Part shown: one piece after another, positions 15,566 to 24,442 of the stretch
Layout: each line of letters begins with the position of its first letter
Numbering within the stretch: the first letter of the stretch is position 1
Virus record (IMG/VR): IMGVR_UViG_3300030117_000716
Coordinates: 1 to 32,460 of that record
Strand: one strand, 5' to 3'
Length of the DNA stretch: 32,460 nucleotides
DNA from: a virus
Notes under the pieces: generated by a model
Database searches by the model: none
What the model saw: only the letters and a program-made list of their open reading frames with translations
What the model was told of the DNA's origin: nothing
Program-made: the position numbers and the translations under genes

Positions 15566-18396
15566 TGGGACAAGGTTATACAAGAACTAATTTAGCAGAT
15601 ATTACTCCGGGAGCAGTTGTAAAATCTGCACCTATTAATGCTGAATTTAATGCTGTTGTAAGTGCTTTTGCATCTTCCACAGGGCACACACATGATGGAA
15701 CTTCTGCAGAAGGTGGTCCTATAACAAAGTTATTAGGTATGGCAATTACAATAGGAGATGCTACTGCAGGTACAGATATTGTTATTACATTTGATGGTGA
15801 GACAAATGATGGTGTATTAACGTGGATGGAAGATGAAGATTATTTTAAATTTTCAGATGATATTCTTATTAACAGTAATGAAAAATTACAGTTTAGAGAT
15901 ACAGGTATTTATATAAGTTCTAATGCAGATGGTGATTTAGATATTGTATCAGATGGAACAGCAGTTGATTCTATTAATATAGAGTCAGCAGGAGGTATAA
16001 CTCTTGATGCAGGTACAGCAGGTAGTGGTATTATTTATGAAGATGATGGTACTGAGATGTTGCGTATCTATAATAGTAGTAGTGATGTTTATATTGAATC
16101 AAAAGTTTCAGATAAAGATATTCTTATAAGAGGTAATGATGGTGGTAGTCCAGTAACTGCTGTTACCTTTGATATGTCAGCAGCAGGTAAAGCTACTTTT
16201 GGTGGTGGAATTACTTCTACAACTTTAGAAGCTACTGGTGGCATTACTTCTACAGCATCTGCAAATACGTTAGGTGCTACATCTTTTAATGATGCTGATG
16301 TTACTAATGTAGATACCATACGTTTAAAGAATATAGCAGGTGCTGTTGCTCCTACACCTATTTTCATTCTTGGCAGCACCACACTTGCAAATGGAGATTA
16401 TGACTTTGACATAGCAAGTCACGACGGATCAAATGGATTAAAGCTAGGGGGAACTCTTGTTACTGCTAGTGCAACTGAAATTAATTTAATAGCAGGTGGT
16501 ACAAGCAGGGGTACTACTGCTGTAGCTTCAGGTGATGGCATACTCATTAATGATGCAGGTACAATGCGTATGACTAATGTAGACACTGTATCAACTTACC
16601 TTGATTCAATTAGTGTAGGTGGTAGTAACATTGTAACAACAGGTGATTTAGATACTGGTTCTATTACTTCTGGATTTGGAAACATTGATATAGGTAGTAG
16701 CAACCTTACAGCTACAGGTACAATATCTTTAGGAGCTACAAGTTTTAATGATAATAATGTAACAAATGTAGGATCAATTGCTTTAGATACTATTACTAAT
16801 GATGGAACTGATATTACGTTAGATTCTAGTGGAGATATTATACTAGATGCTGCAGGTAATAATGTAACAATTAAATCTGGTGGAACATCTATACTTGATG
16901 TAGCAAATAATTCTTCTGACGTTGAATTAACTGTTAGTGTAGCTGACAAAAACTTTAAAATAAAAGGCACTGATAGTAGTTCAGCTATTACTGCTCTTGA
17001 TATAGATATGGCAGCAGCAGGTGCAGCAACCTTTAACGATAAAATTATAGCCACAGAATTAGATATTAGTGGTGATGTAGATATTGATGGAACTTTAGAA
17101 GCAGATGTAATAACTGTTAATGGAACTGCTCTTAATACTGTAATTGCAGGAGTTACTGTTACTAACGCTACTACTGCTGCTGTAGCAACTACAGTTACAA
17201 TTACAGATAATGAAAGTACAAATGAAGATAATGCTATTGTCTTTACTTCAGGTGGAGATGTAGATGGTGGTAATTTAGGGTTAGAAAGTGATGGCAATTT
17301 AACTTACAACCCAAGCACAGGAAAGCTTACTGCAACACAACTTGCAGGAGAATTACAAACAGCAGCTCAGACTAATGTAACTTCTTTAGGAACTTTAACT
17401 GCTCTTACTGTTGACAATCTTAATATAGATGGTAACACTATTATTTCTACTGACTCCAATGGAGATATTAATTTAACTCCTAATGGCACAGGTAAAGTAA
17501 ACATTACATCTACAAGCACTTTTAATACATTTCAACTAACTTCAGCAGATGATACAAATTCATCTGCACCAGATATGGTTTTTTTAAGAAATAGTTCAAG
17601 TCCTGCTGACAATGACTTTTTAGGAAGAATTGATTTTCAAGGTACAAATTCAGCAGCTGAAACTCATATTTATGGTGGTATTTTTAGTAGAGCTATGGAT
17701 GTTACAGATGGAACTGAAGATGGTCAAATACATTTTAGTACGTCTAAGGGTGGTACTTTAGATACAACAGGTGACTTGATTGTAAATTCAGCTCTTGTTT
17801 CAGCACCTAAAACAGGATTTTATTATAATGAAATTGCAAATGGTGCAGGTACTTTTTCTGGTCAAAGTTATTCTAGTTATACTGTAGCTAATATATTTAC
17901 TGATACTTATGATATTTATGATATTTATCTTAGAGATTGGTCATTTAATACTGACGATATAAATGTACGAATGGAACTTTTAGATTCAAGTGGTTCAGCA
18001 ATTACTGGTTTAACTTATGAATTTTATAATCTTTGGATAGGAACTAGTACTGGAGACCAATTTCAAACTGATGGTTCTGCTTCAAGTGTATCAACATCTG
18101 ACTGGATGATAAGTGGTAAGGATGAATTTTCTGTAGGAAATGAATCTGATGAAGGATTTAGTGGTCTTTTCAGACTTTTTAATACAAGAAATACTAATAA
18201 ACCTGTTCTAGGTCACGTAGTATATACAAATTATATGAGTGTTGATGGTTATGCTACACAAACATACGGTAGTACTTGGCTAAATACTACCACTGCTGCA
18301 GTTACTGGAGTTAAAATATTACCTTCATCAGGAACAATTAATAGTGGTACTGTAACAGTTTATGGTTATAAAAGCAGTGGTTTTAACCCTGCATAA
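15565..18396 (+). CDS. Tail fibre, receptor-binding protein
   Basis: A 943-aa protein. The N-terminus (YTRTNLADITPGAVVKSAPI) is the likely virion-attachment part, followed by GHTHDGT (40-46), an HxH motif seen in phage fibres. The shaft is Asp/Gly/Thr/Ser-rich with imperfect repeats: SSSDVYIESKVSDKDILI (about 171) matches NSSDVELTVSVADKNFKI (about 449), and TSFNDADVTNV (about 240) matches TSFNDNNVTNV (about 393). From about 720 the composition changes to an aromatic-rich domain (DTYDIYDIYLRDWSFNTDD) ending SGTINSGTVTVYGYK, which looks like a lectin-type beta-sandwich that would touch the host surface. No chaperone autocleavage motif or enzyme signature was recognised. Confidence 0.85.
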   Translation: MGQGYTRTNLADITPGAVVKSAPINAEFNAVVSAFASSTGHTHDGTSAEGGPITKLLGMAITIGDATAGTDIVITFDGETNDGVLTWMEDEDYFKFSDDILINSNEKLQFRDTGIYISSNADGDLDIVSDGTAVDSINIESAGGITLDAGTAGSGIIYEDDGTEMLRIYNSSSDVYIESKVSDKDILIRGNDGGSPVTAVTFDMSAAGKATFGGGITSTTLEATGGITSTASANTLGATSFNDADVTNVDTIRLKNIAGAVAPTPIFILGSTTLANGDYDFDIASHDGSNGLKLGGTLVTASATEINLIAGGTSRGTTAVASGDGILINDAGTMRMTNVDTVSTYLDSISVGGSNIVTTGDLDTGSITSGFGNIDIGSSNLTATGTISLGATSFNDNNVTNVGSIALDTITNDGTDITLDSSGDIILDAAGNNVTIKSGGTSILDVANNSSDVELTVSVADKNFKIKGTDSSSAITALDIDMAAAGAATFNDKIIATELDISGDVDIDGTLEADVITVNGTALNTVIAGVTVTNATTAAVATTVTITDNESTNEDNAIVFTSGGDVDGGNLGLESDGNLTYNPSTGKLTATQLAGELQTAAQTNVTSLGTLTALTVDNLNIDGNTIISTDSNGDINLTPNGTGKVNITSTSTFNTFQLTSADDTNSSAPDMVFLRNSSSPADNDFLGRIDFQGTNSAAETHIYGGIFSRAMDVTDGTEDGQIHFSTSKGGTLDTTGDLIVNSALVSAPKTGFYYNEIANGAGTFSGQSYSSYTVANIFTDTYDIYDIYLRDWSFNTDDINVRMELLDSSGSAITGLTYEFYNLWIGTSTGDQFQTDGSASSVSTSDWMISGKDEFSVGNESDEGFSGLFRLFNTRNTNKPVLGHVVYTNYMSVDGYATQTYGSTWLNTTTAAVTGVKILPSSGTINSGTVTVYGYKSSGFNPA

Positions 18397-18411
18397 ATAT
18401 AGGATTTTAAT

Positions 18412-18696
18412 ATGGTTGATATGTACAAAAGAGTTAATAATCAAGACGTTAAATTAACAGATGAAGAAGTTGCAGAATACAACAAGCGACAACAAGAGTG
18501 GTCAGATGGTGCAACTGAAAGAAAAAAATCTAAATTAAGAAATAAAAGAAAACCACTATTAGAGGAAGCTGATTGGCAAATTCATAAGATTGAAGATGCA
18601 GGTGGTAATTCTAGTTCTTGGAGAACCTATAGACAGGCTTTAAGAGACATAACAAATAGCCCTGACAATCCAACTTGGCCAACTAAACCATCTTAA
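18412..18696 (+). CDS. Phage tail or fibre assembly chaperone-like protein
   Basis: A 94-aa protein right after the fibre. Its C-terminal half has the pattern of the phage tail assembly chaperone family: LLEEADWQIHKIEDAGG, then SWRTYRQALRDIT and a final WPTKP. Such proteins often follow fibre genes and may help fibre folding or be displayed on it. A Shine-Dalgarno (AGGATTTTAAT) precedes the first ATG; a second ATG two codons on is also possible. Its stop overlaps the next start (TAATG). Confidence 0.65.
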   Translation: MVDMYKRVNNQDVKLTDEEVAEYNKRQQEWSDGATERKKSKLRNKRKPLLEEADWQIHKIEDAGGNSSSWRTYRQALRDITNSPDNPTWPTKPS

Positions 18697-19172
18697 TGTT
18701 TGATCCAATCACAATCGGTGCTTGTTTGACCACAGCAAGTACAGCTTTTGCAGGTCTAAAAAAAGCATTTCAGGCAGGTCGTGATATAGAACAAATGAGT
18801 GGTGATTTATCAAAGTGGATGGGTGCTGTATCTGATATAGAACAAAAAGAAAAACAAGCAAAAAACCCTCCTATCTTTCGTAAAGTTTTTGGATCAGTAG
18901 AGCAGGAAGCACTTGAAGCATTTGCTGCTAAGAAGAAACTAGAAGAACAAAGATATGAGCTTAAAACTTTTATTCAATTTTCTCATGGACATAAAGCTTG
19001 GGATGAGTTAATTGCAATGGAAGGTAAGATTAGAAAAGCAAGACAAGAGCAACTATACAGAAAGCAAGAGTTTAAAGATAGATGCATTGAAGGTTTATTT
19101 ATACTATTTTTAATTTGTACAATTATAGGTTTTGGTTGGCTTGTCTGGTATTTAAAATCAATTCAGGAGTAG
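18696..19172 (+). CDS. Small protein with C-terminal membrane segment, unknown
   Basis: A 158-aa protein. The N-terminal part is amphipathic (MFDPITIGACLTTASTAFAG), the centre is a charged helical region (QEALEAFAAKKKLEEQRYEL), and a single membrane helix lies near the C-terminus (LFILFLICTIIGFGWLVWYL, about 134-153). Similar proteins occur in many marine phages in this position, without a tested function that I know. With the next gene it could form a lysis-related pair, as it lies between tail and ejection genes. It is coupled to the previous gene by TAATG. Confidence 0.6.
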   Translation: MFDPITIGACLTTASTAFAGLKKAFQAGRDIEQMSGDLSKWMGAVSDIEQKEKQAKNPPIFRKVFGSVEQEALEAFAAKKKLEEQRYELKTFIQFSHGHKAWDELIAMEGKIRKARQEQLYRKQEFKDRCIEGLFILFLICTIIGFGWLVWYLKSIQE

Positions 19173-19175
19173 TAG

Positions 19176-19406
19176 ATGGAAATTAGTATGTGGATGTTTT
19201 GGAACATCATTTTAACATTAGTAATAGCTCCTGCTGTATGGGCATTCAGAGGACTCATACAGGAAGTAAAACGTATAGATATACTATTAAATAAAACAAG
19301 AGAAGAGTATGCTACACGTAAAGAACTTAGAGATGATCTTACACAAGTAATGGATGCACTACATAGATTAGAAGATAAACTAGATAAAGTATTAAGTAAG
19401 GATTAA
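19176..19406 (+). CDS. Small N-terminally anchored coiled-coil protein, possible holin or spanin-like
   Basis: A 76-aa protein with one membrane helix near the start (MFWNIILTLVIAPAVWAF) followed by a charged coiled coil (DDLTQVMDALHRLEDKLDKV). Size and topology fit a small single-helix holin or an inner-membrane spanin subunit, but no family motif decides this. It begins three bases after the previous stop. The cell-wall hydrolase lies far away on the other strand, so this gene and its neighbour are the best lysis-membrane candidates in the window. Confidence 0.5.
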   Translation: MEISMWMFWNIILTLVIAPAVWAFRGLIQEVKRIDILLNKTREEYATRKELRDDLTQVMDALHRLEDKLDKVLSKD

Positions 19407-19410
19407 ATAG

Positions 19411-22400
19411 ATGGCGAAAAGAGAAATAACAGCAAAAGAAGCTGCTAAAAGACTTAAAGCTTTTGGTTTTAAAGTTGGCACTGATAAAGATGGTAAGCCT
19501 ATTAAACCTAGTTGGACAGCTATAGATACTTTTGTCAAGAATAATCCAAAAGCTAAATCTGTGCTTAAAGCCAACAAAGGTGCATTTGTACAAAGAAGAT
19601 CAGGTTTTTCTAATGGTGGTATTACTGAAAAGCAAAGTATTTTATTAAAAACAGCAAATGATTTAAAAGCCCAAAAAGATGCAGGTAAGATAACTATGGG
19701 CGAATACTATCAAAAACTAAATGAAATACCTATTGATTCAGATAAAAATATTACTGGTGTTACAGATAATATTAAAAAAGCTAGACAAAACTATTTAAAA
19801 AGATTAATAGATTCAACAAAAGGATATTTAGAAAGCTCAAAAAAAGTTGAACAGAACTATAATCCTGTAGGTGAATCAGCCGAAGCTAAAAAAGCTAGGT
19901 TGGCACAATATAATTATAGTCCTCCTAAATCTTCAACTACTAAACCTGCTACTGGTAAATTTACTGCTACTACTCCTAAAACTACTACTGCAACAAAACC
20001 TCAATCTTCACCAGTATTGCCTAAATCTTCCACACCTTTAGGATCATCATCAGGCACAACAAAGAAGGCTAAGAGTATTGTAACAGGTGATCAAACTTAT
20101 TCAAATACTTATGGTATTGATAAACAAGCATTAGAAGATAATAAAGAAGCTGTTAAAGAATTTGCTGATCTTTATTATTTATCTATGCAAACTGGTGTAG
20201 ATGGTAATGCATATGATGCAGCTTTGAAAAAGTTAGGTATTAATACTGATGAGGCTTATGCAGGAGCTAAGACTAATATAGCTAAGGATATATTAAAAGC
20301 AGCAGGTTACAGTGTTGATGATTCAATAAATTTTTATGGTAATAAAGAAGAACCAAAAGATATAGGAGCTAAGATATTAAAAGATAGAATAGCAGATCTT
20401 GATAAAGCTAAAGCTAATCTTAAACCCGGACAAGTTCTTGAAAATAGTAATGTGGCTAATAGTCTTTATTTACAAAGAGAGTTAGAAAATAGGGGTTTAA
20501 ATTTTAAAGATGTTACAAGTGCTACTTATAGAGATGATTATACCTTAGATACTCTTCCAGAGGGTGATTTAATTTTTGATTCAGATGGTAAGTGGACAGG
20601 TAAAACAACTTCTCCGGGACTTAATACAGATAATAAAATAAATATTTTAGAATGGGATGTATCAGATCCTCCTCTTGGTTCTACTCCAAGAAGATCTGCT
20701 CCTGCTCCTGATATGCCAGCTGCTATTTCATTAGAACCTAGTCAAGAAGAAATTGATAGAGCTGCAGAAATATTTTCAAAAGATGGAACTGTAACATTAC
20801 CCACTGGTAGTTATGATTTACCATCAATAGAAACACCTACTATAAAAGCTCCTGAAGGAACAACAGCAGTAGATTCACCAACATTTGAAGGTAATATAGA
20901 TAGACAAACTGAACAGTTTAGACAAAGAGCAAAAGATCAAGCTCAACTGATACAGCCACAAACTCGTGCAGAAAAGATAGCAGCAGGTCAAAATGTAGGA
21001 AAACTTGAGCAAAGACTTTATCAAAACAGACAGGGTATGTCTACATATGTTCTTGGTGTATATAATAGTGAAGGTGTATGGACTCCTTCTCAACCTATAC
21101 CTCAAGGATATAGAGTAGCTAATGTAGGATTAGCACCTTATTTAGTAAGACAAGCTGCTGAAGCTCCTAAATTTAGTGATATAGAATCTGATGAGACAGG
21201 TACAAAAACTCCAGATAATATTGATCCTAGTACTGTTGTTAATCCTGAATATGGAAAACCTCAATTTGGTATGGGTAATAGACCTGTTCCAAAAGGTTAT
21301 TATTCTGGTCCTGCAGATGGTGTTCATAAGTATGGTGAAGGACCTTATGCAGAACAAACACAAGCCTTTTTAGATTCTATTGGAATGACGTTTGAAGAAT
21401 ATTCTCAAAGTAAAGATACTTATTATCAAGGTGGTATGATTAGAGGTTATGATAATGGTGGTATGCCTGAAACTTTTAATACAGATACATTTGCTGATCG
21501 TTTTCCTGTTGATCAAGTTCTTGATTCTGTTTCAAATGTTGTTCCTGATAATGCTACTTCTAAAGGAGATGAAACTAAGACACCTACAGTGACAGTTGCA
21601 GGAGAACCTCTTACCAAAGAACAGGTAGCACAAGGTCAAGCTGATCTTACTGCAGGTGCAGTATTAGATCCTGCAGGTACAGTAGTAGCAGCTCCTGTAT
21701 CACAGATTAATCCTGATGCAGAGGGCACAGTATTAGGTGCTACTACAGGTCAAGCTTTAGGAACTGCTCCTATTATTACTGATCCTGCACAGGTTGATAA
21801 AACAGTTACTGCAGACACTCCAACTAAACCTGATGTTACTAAAGTTACAACTCAGAAAGCAGAAGATAAAATAAAAACTGCACTTGAGGGTGGACTTGAC
21901 GTTCAAAAAATGTTAGATAATGTTAAAGGATCTTCATTTTATAAGCCTGAATATAATCCTGAAACAGGTAAAATAACAATTGAAGAACCTCGGTTAGAAA
22001 AAATGGTAGTGAGAATTGATGAAGATGGAAATGAAATTCCACAAGAACCTTTACCACCAGTTAAAAGAGAAGTTACTCCTGAAGAGTTTGCAGATATGTT
22101 TGGTGCTAATGTTGCAGACTTTACATCTGAAGGTGTACAAGCTGCTACATCTACTGGTCCTACTAAAGAAATAGAAGCACAGGAACAAGATACTACAAAG
22201 GTATCTGATCTTGAAGCAGCTCAAGGAACAGCTGCTGAAGCAGTTGCTGCTAAAAGAGAACTTCAAACAGGTGGGATTGATAGAGGTGCATTAGAAACTG
22301 CAATAGCTAGTACATTTCCACCTAATGCTTATGTAATGATGCCTAGATATGATGAAGAAAAAGGTGGATATGTAAACCCTCTTACTGGTGAAGTAAAATC

Positions 22401-23688
22401 AGAAAAAGAAATAGCAGAACAATATGGTTTAAATATTGAAGACTTTACAAGTCAAAGTGAACTTGTAGATGGTAGTGCAGTAGATCAAACTAAAGTAGAG
22501 GAAGTTTTTGGTACAGGAGAGGTACAAGCTGCTTCTATGAGAGATGAATTAGAAGAATTAGATAAAGAATTTCAAGGAGGTAATGTACCACTTTGGGCAG
22601 CGTCAAAAGTGCGTCAAGCTAAAGCAATAATGGCAGCAAGAGGTTTAAGTGCATCTAGTATGGCAGGTCAAGCTGTTATACAAGCTACTATGGAAGCATC
22701 ATTACCAATAGCACAAGTAGATACTGCTAATAAACAACAGATGGCTTTACTTGCAGCAGAGCAAAGAGCTAAGTTTTTGCAGATGGATTTTGATCAAGAG
22801 TTTCAAACTAAAGTTATGAATGCTGCAAAAGTTAGTGAAGTTGCTAATATGAACTTTACTGCAGAACAGCAGGTAGCTTTAGAGAATGCTAAGATGGCAC
22901 AGACTATGAATCTTGCTAACTTAAATAATAATCAAGCATTAGTTATGGCTGAAGCTGCTCAACTCTCTCAATTAGAAATGGCTAGTTTAAGTAATAGACA
23001 ACAAGCTCAAGTGCAAAATGCACAAAACTTTTTGCAAATAGATATGGCTAATCTTAATAACGAACAACAGACAGAAATATTTAAAGCACAAACTATTGCT
23101 AATACTATTTTGAGTGATACTGCTGCTACTAACGCATCTGAACAGTTTAATGCATCAAGTGAGAATCAAACTGAACAATTTTTTGCTACTTTAAAATCTC
23201 AAATTAGTCAATTTAATTCTGCACAAACAAATGCTATGTCACAGTTTAATGCAGGTGAAGCTAATGCTATACAAAAGTTTAACTCAGAGTTGCAAAATCA
23301 AAGAGAAATTTTTAATTCACAAATGTATGCACAAATAGCACAAGCTAATGCTAAATGGAGACAAGATACTACTACTATAAACAATGCTGCTGTTAACTCA
23401 AGCAACTTTCAATTTGCAAAAGATGTTAATGGTTTAACTAATAAAGCTATTGATGAGATTTGGCAAAGAGAAAGAGACTTAATGAGTTTTGCATTTACTT
23501 CTTCAGAAAGTGCTATGGAAAGAACAACTAGATTACTTCTTGGAGATAAGTCATTAGAAGGTATTAGAATACAAGCTGATGCACAAGAAGGGGTAGCTAA
23601 AACAAGTTTCTTTGCAAGATTGTTATTTGGTAATAAAGGTTTAAATATATTTGGTGAAGGTGGATTATTAAATCTAGGAGGAAGCTAA
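19411..23688 (+). CDS. Very large internal virion (ejection) protein, 1425 aa, with periodic helical repeats
   Basis: The N-terminus (ITAKEAAKRLKAFGFKV) is basic; FSNGGIT follows at 67. Residues about 170-225 are a Ser/Thr/Pro linker. Acidic Pro/Thr-rich segments continue to about 1060, with two related blocks (GANVADFTSEG and GLNIEDFTSQS). Residues about 1065-1110 (PLWAASKVRQAKAIMAARGL, SSMAGQAVIQATMEASLPIA) form a module I recognise from marine phage virion proteins. From 1125 come five 22-residue units and then six Phe at exact 11-residue steps, very Gln/Asn-rich, followed by a helical end. The build recalls T7 gp15/gp16-type ejection proteins, but sequence similarity is not claimed. Its end carries the AGGAGG of the next gene. 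Confidence 0.7.
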   Translation: MAKREITAKEAAKRLKAFGFKVGTDKDGKPIKPSWTAIDTFVKNNPKAKSVLKANKGAFVQRRSGFSNGGITEKQSILLKTANDLKAQKDAGKITMGEYYQKLNEIPIDSDKNITGVTDNIKKARQNYLKRLIDSTKGYLESSKKVEQNYNPVGESAEAKKARLAQYNYSPPKSSTTKPATGKFTATTPKTTTATKPQSSPVLPKSSTPLGSSSGTTKKAKSIVTGDQTYSNTYGIDKQALEDNKEAVKEFADLYYLSMQTGVDGNAYDAALKKLGINTDEAYAGAKTNIAKDILKAAGYSVDDSINFYGNKEEPKDIGAKILKDRIADLDKAKANLKPGQVLENSNVANSLYLQRELENRGLNFKDVTSATYRDDYTLDTLPEGDLIFDSDGKWTGKTTSPGLNTDNKINILEWDVSDPPLGSTPRRSAPAPDMPAAISLEPSQEEIDRAAEIFSKDGTVTLPTGSYDLPSIETPTIKAPEGTTAVDSPTFEGNIDRQTEQFRQRAKDQAQLIQPQTRAEKIAAGQNVGKLEQRLYQNRQGMSTYVLGVYNSEGVWTPSQPIPQGYRVANVGLAPYLVRQAAEAPKFSDIESDETGTKTPDNIDPSTVVNPEYGKPQFGMGNRPVPKGYYSGPADGVHKYGEGPYAEQTQAFLDSIGMTFEEYSQSKDTYYQGGMIRGYDNGGMPETFNTDTFADRFPVDQVLDSVSNVVPDNATSKGDETKTPTVTVAGEPLTKEQVAQGQADLTAGAVLDPAGTVVAAPVSQINPDAEGTVLGATTGQALGTAPIITDPAQVDKTVTADTPTKPDVTKVTTQKAEDKIKTALEGGLDVQKMLDNVKGSSFYKPEYNPETGKITIEEPRLEKMVVRIDEDGNEIPQEPLPPVKREVTPEEFADMFGANVADFTSEGVQAATSTGPTKEIEAQEQDTTKVSDLEAAQGTAAEAVAAKRELQTGGIDRGALETAIASTFPPNAYVMMPRYDEEKGGYVNPLTGEVKSEKEIAEQYGLNIEDFTSQSELVDGSAVDQTKVEEVFGTGEVQAASMRDELEELDKEFQGGNVPLWAASKVRQAKAIMAARGLSASSMAGQAVIQATMEASLPIAQVDTANKQQMALLAAEQRAKFLQMDFDQEFQTKVMNAAKVSEVANMNFTAEQQVALENAKMAQTMNLANLNNNQALVMAEAAQLSQLEMASLSNRQQAQVQNAQNFLQIDMANLNNEQQTEIFKAQTIANTILSDTAATNASEQFNASSENQTEQFFATLKSQISQFNSAQTNAMSQFNAGEANAIQKFNSELQNQREIFNSQMYAQIAQANAKWRQDTTTINNAAVNSSNFQFAKDVNGLTNKAIDEIWQRERDLMSFAFTSSESAMERTTRLLLGDKSLEGIRIQADAQEGVAKTSFFARLLFGNKGLNIFGEGGLLNLGGS
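22783..23319 (+). repeat. 22- and 11-residue periodic repeat region in the 1425-aa protein
   Basis: Five 22-residue units (residues 1125-1234) place MDFDQEF, MNFTAEQ, ANLNNNQ, ASLSNRQ and ANLNNEQ in exact register. Then Phe occurs at 1246, 1257, 1268, 1279, 1290 and 1301, each 11 residues apart, usually within QFN. The period of 11 (and 22) is that of hendecad coiled coils, which are straighter than heptad ones. Confidence 0.8.
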
Positions 23689-23912
23689 TGTCGTTAGAGT
23701 ATACAAAAAGACTTTTAGAATTAAGAGATTATGCTACAGATGTTTTAACAGAAAAAACTTCTGAAAAAAATAAATCTAATTCTTTAGTGAGTAGACCTAA
23801 CAATGAGGAAGAAGAAGAAGAAAATCCCATTGATGAAGTTCAAAAAAATGCTTTTTTAGAAGTAGTGATGTCAAATTTAGAATTAAAGGAAAAATTAGAT
23901 GACAGCGTTTGA
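23688..23912 (+). CDS. Small acidic protein of unknown function
   Basis: A 74-aa protein with a strong Shine-Dalgarno (AGGAGG, 23676-23681) inside the end of the previous gene and a TAATG overlap with it. It has a helical start (EYTKRLLELRDYATDVL), a disordered acidic middle with six consecutive Glu (about 39-44) and a helical end. Not recognised. Lying among virion protein genes it may be a small structural or assembly factor. It overlaps the next gene by 14 bases. Confidence 0.65.
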   Translation: MSLEYTKRLLELRDYATDVLTEKTSEKNKSNSLVSRPNNEEEEEENPIDEVQKNAFLEVVMSNLELKEKLDDSV

Positions 23913-24441
23913 TGCACCTATTGCAGGACAATCTTTAACAACAGAGTCAAAAGGAGCACCTTATGAAAGACCTCCTGAATATGTTGAGTTAAAAGATGTT
24001 TTAAATTTACATATGTCTAATTTAGCAGATAAAAATGCAATAGAAGATATAATTTATTTTAGTGAAATGGGTATGGATGTAAAAACATTAACGGAGGCTT
24101 TACTAAGAAGTGCTGTTTTAGAGGGAATGCATAGTATTGATAATAGTATTAATGCTGCTCCTGTTTTACATGAAAGAATTACAGGAATACTACACGCTTC
24201 TGGAATGGATTTTGATGAGGGTCTTGTTGATAAACAACAGGAACAAGGTTTAAAATATGCTAGAAGAATGGGTAGGGCATCTAAAGTTGTACAAGATGCT
24301 AATAATGTAGATACTTTTGAAGAACCAGATTTAGTTGAGCTTGCAGGAATGGTAGGAGAAGAACCACAACAAGAAACTGCAGAAGCAGAACAACAAGTTG
24401 AAGAGTCTGATGTTCAAGGTTTAATGAGTAGGAGAGCATAA
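23899..24441 (+). CDS. Conserved marine phage protein of unknown function
   Basis: A 180-aa protein starting MTAFDAPIAGQSLT, with a Pro-rich segment APYERPPEYVELKDVL and a mostly helical core (TLTEALLRSAVLEGMHSIDN, HERITGILHASGMDFDEG). The C-terminus is Glu/Gln-rich and probably disordered. I recognise the style from uncultured marine phage genomes, where it also lies among ejection protein genes, but know no function. It overlaps the preceding gene by 14 bases and ends one base before the next start. Confidence 0.65.
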   Translation: MTAFDAPIAGQSLTTESKGAPYERPPEYVELKDVLNLHMSNLADKNAIEDIIYFSEMGMDVKTLTEALLRSAVLEGMHSIDNSINAAPVLHERITGILHASGMDFDEGLVDKQQEQGLKYARRMGRASKVVQDANNVDTFEEPDLVELAGMVGEEPQQETAEAEQQVEESDVQGLMSRRA

Positions 24442-24442
24442 G

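Noticed and set aside
16596-17297. 233-codon open frame antisense to the tail fibre
   Set aside because: It is hydrophobic, low-complexity and mirrors the fibre's repetitive Gly/Asp/Thr codons; no ribosome-binding site or domain is seen.
18696-18740. IGAC near the start of the 158-aa protein as a lipobox (outer-membrane spanin)
   Set aside because: There is no positively charged N-terminus or hydrophobic core before the Cys, and the protein's membrane helix is at the C-terminus.
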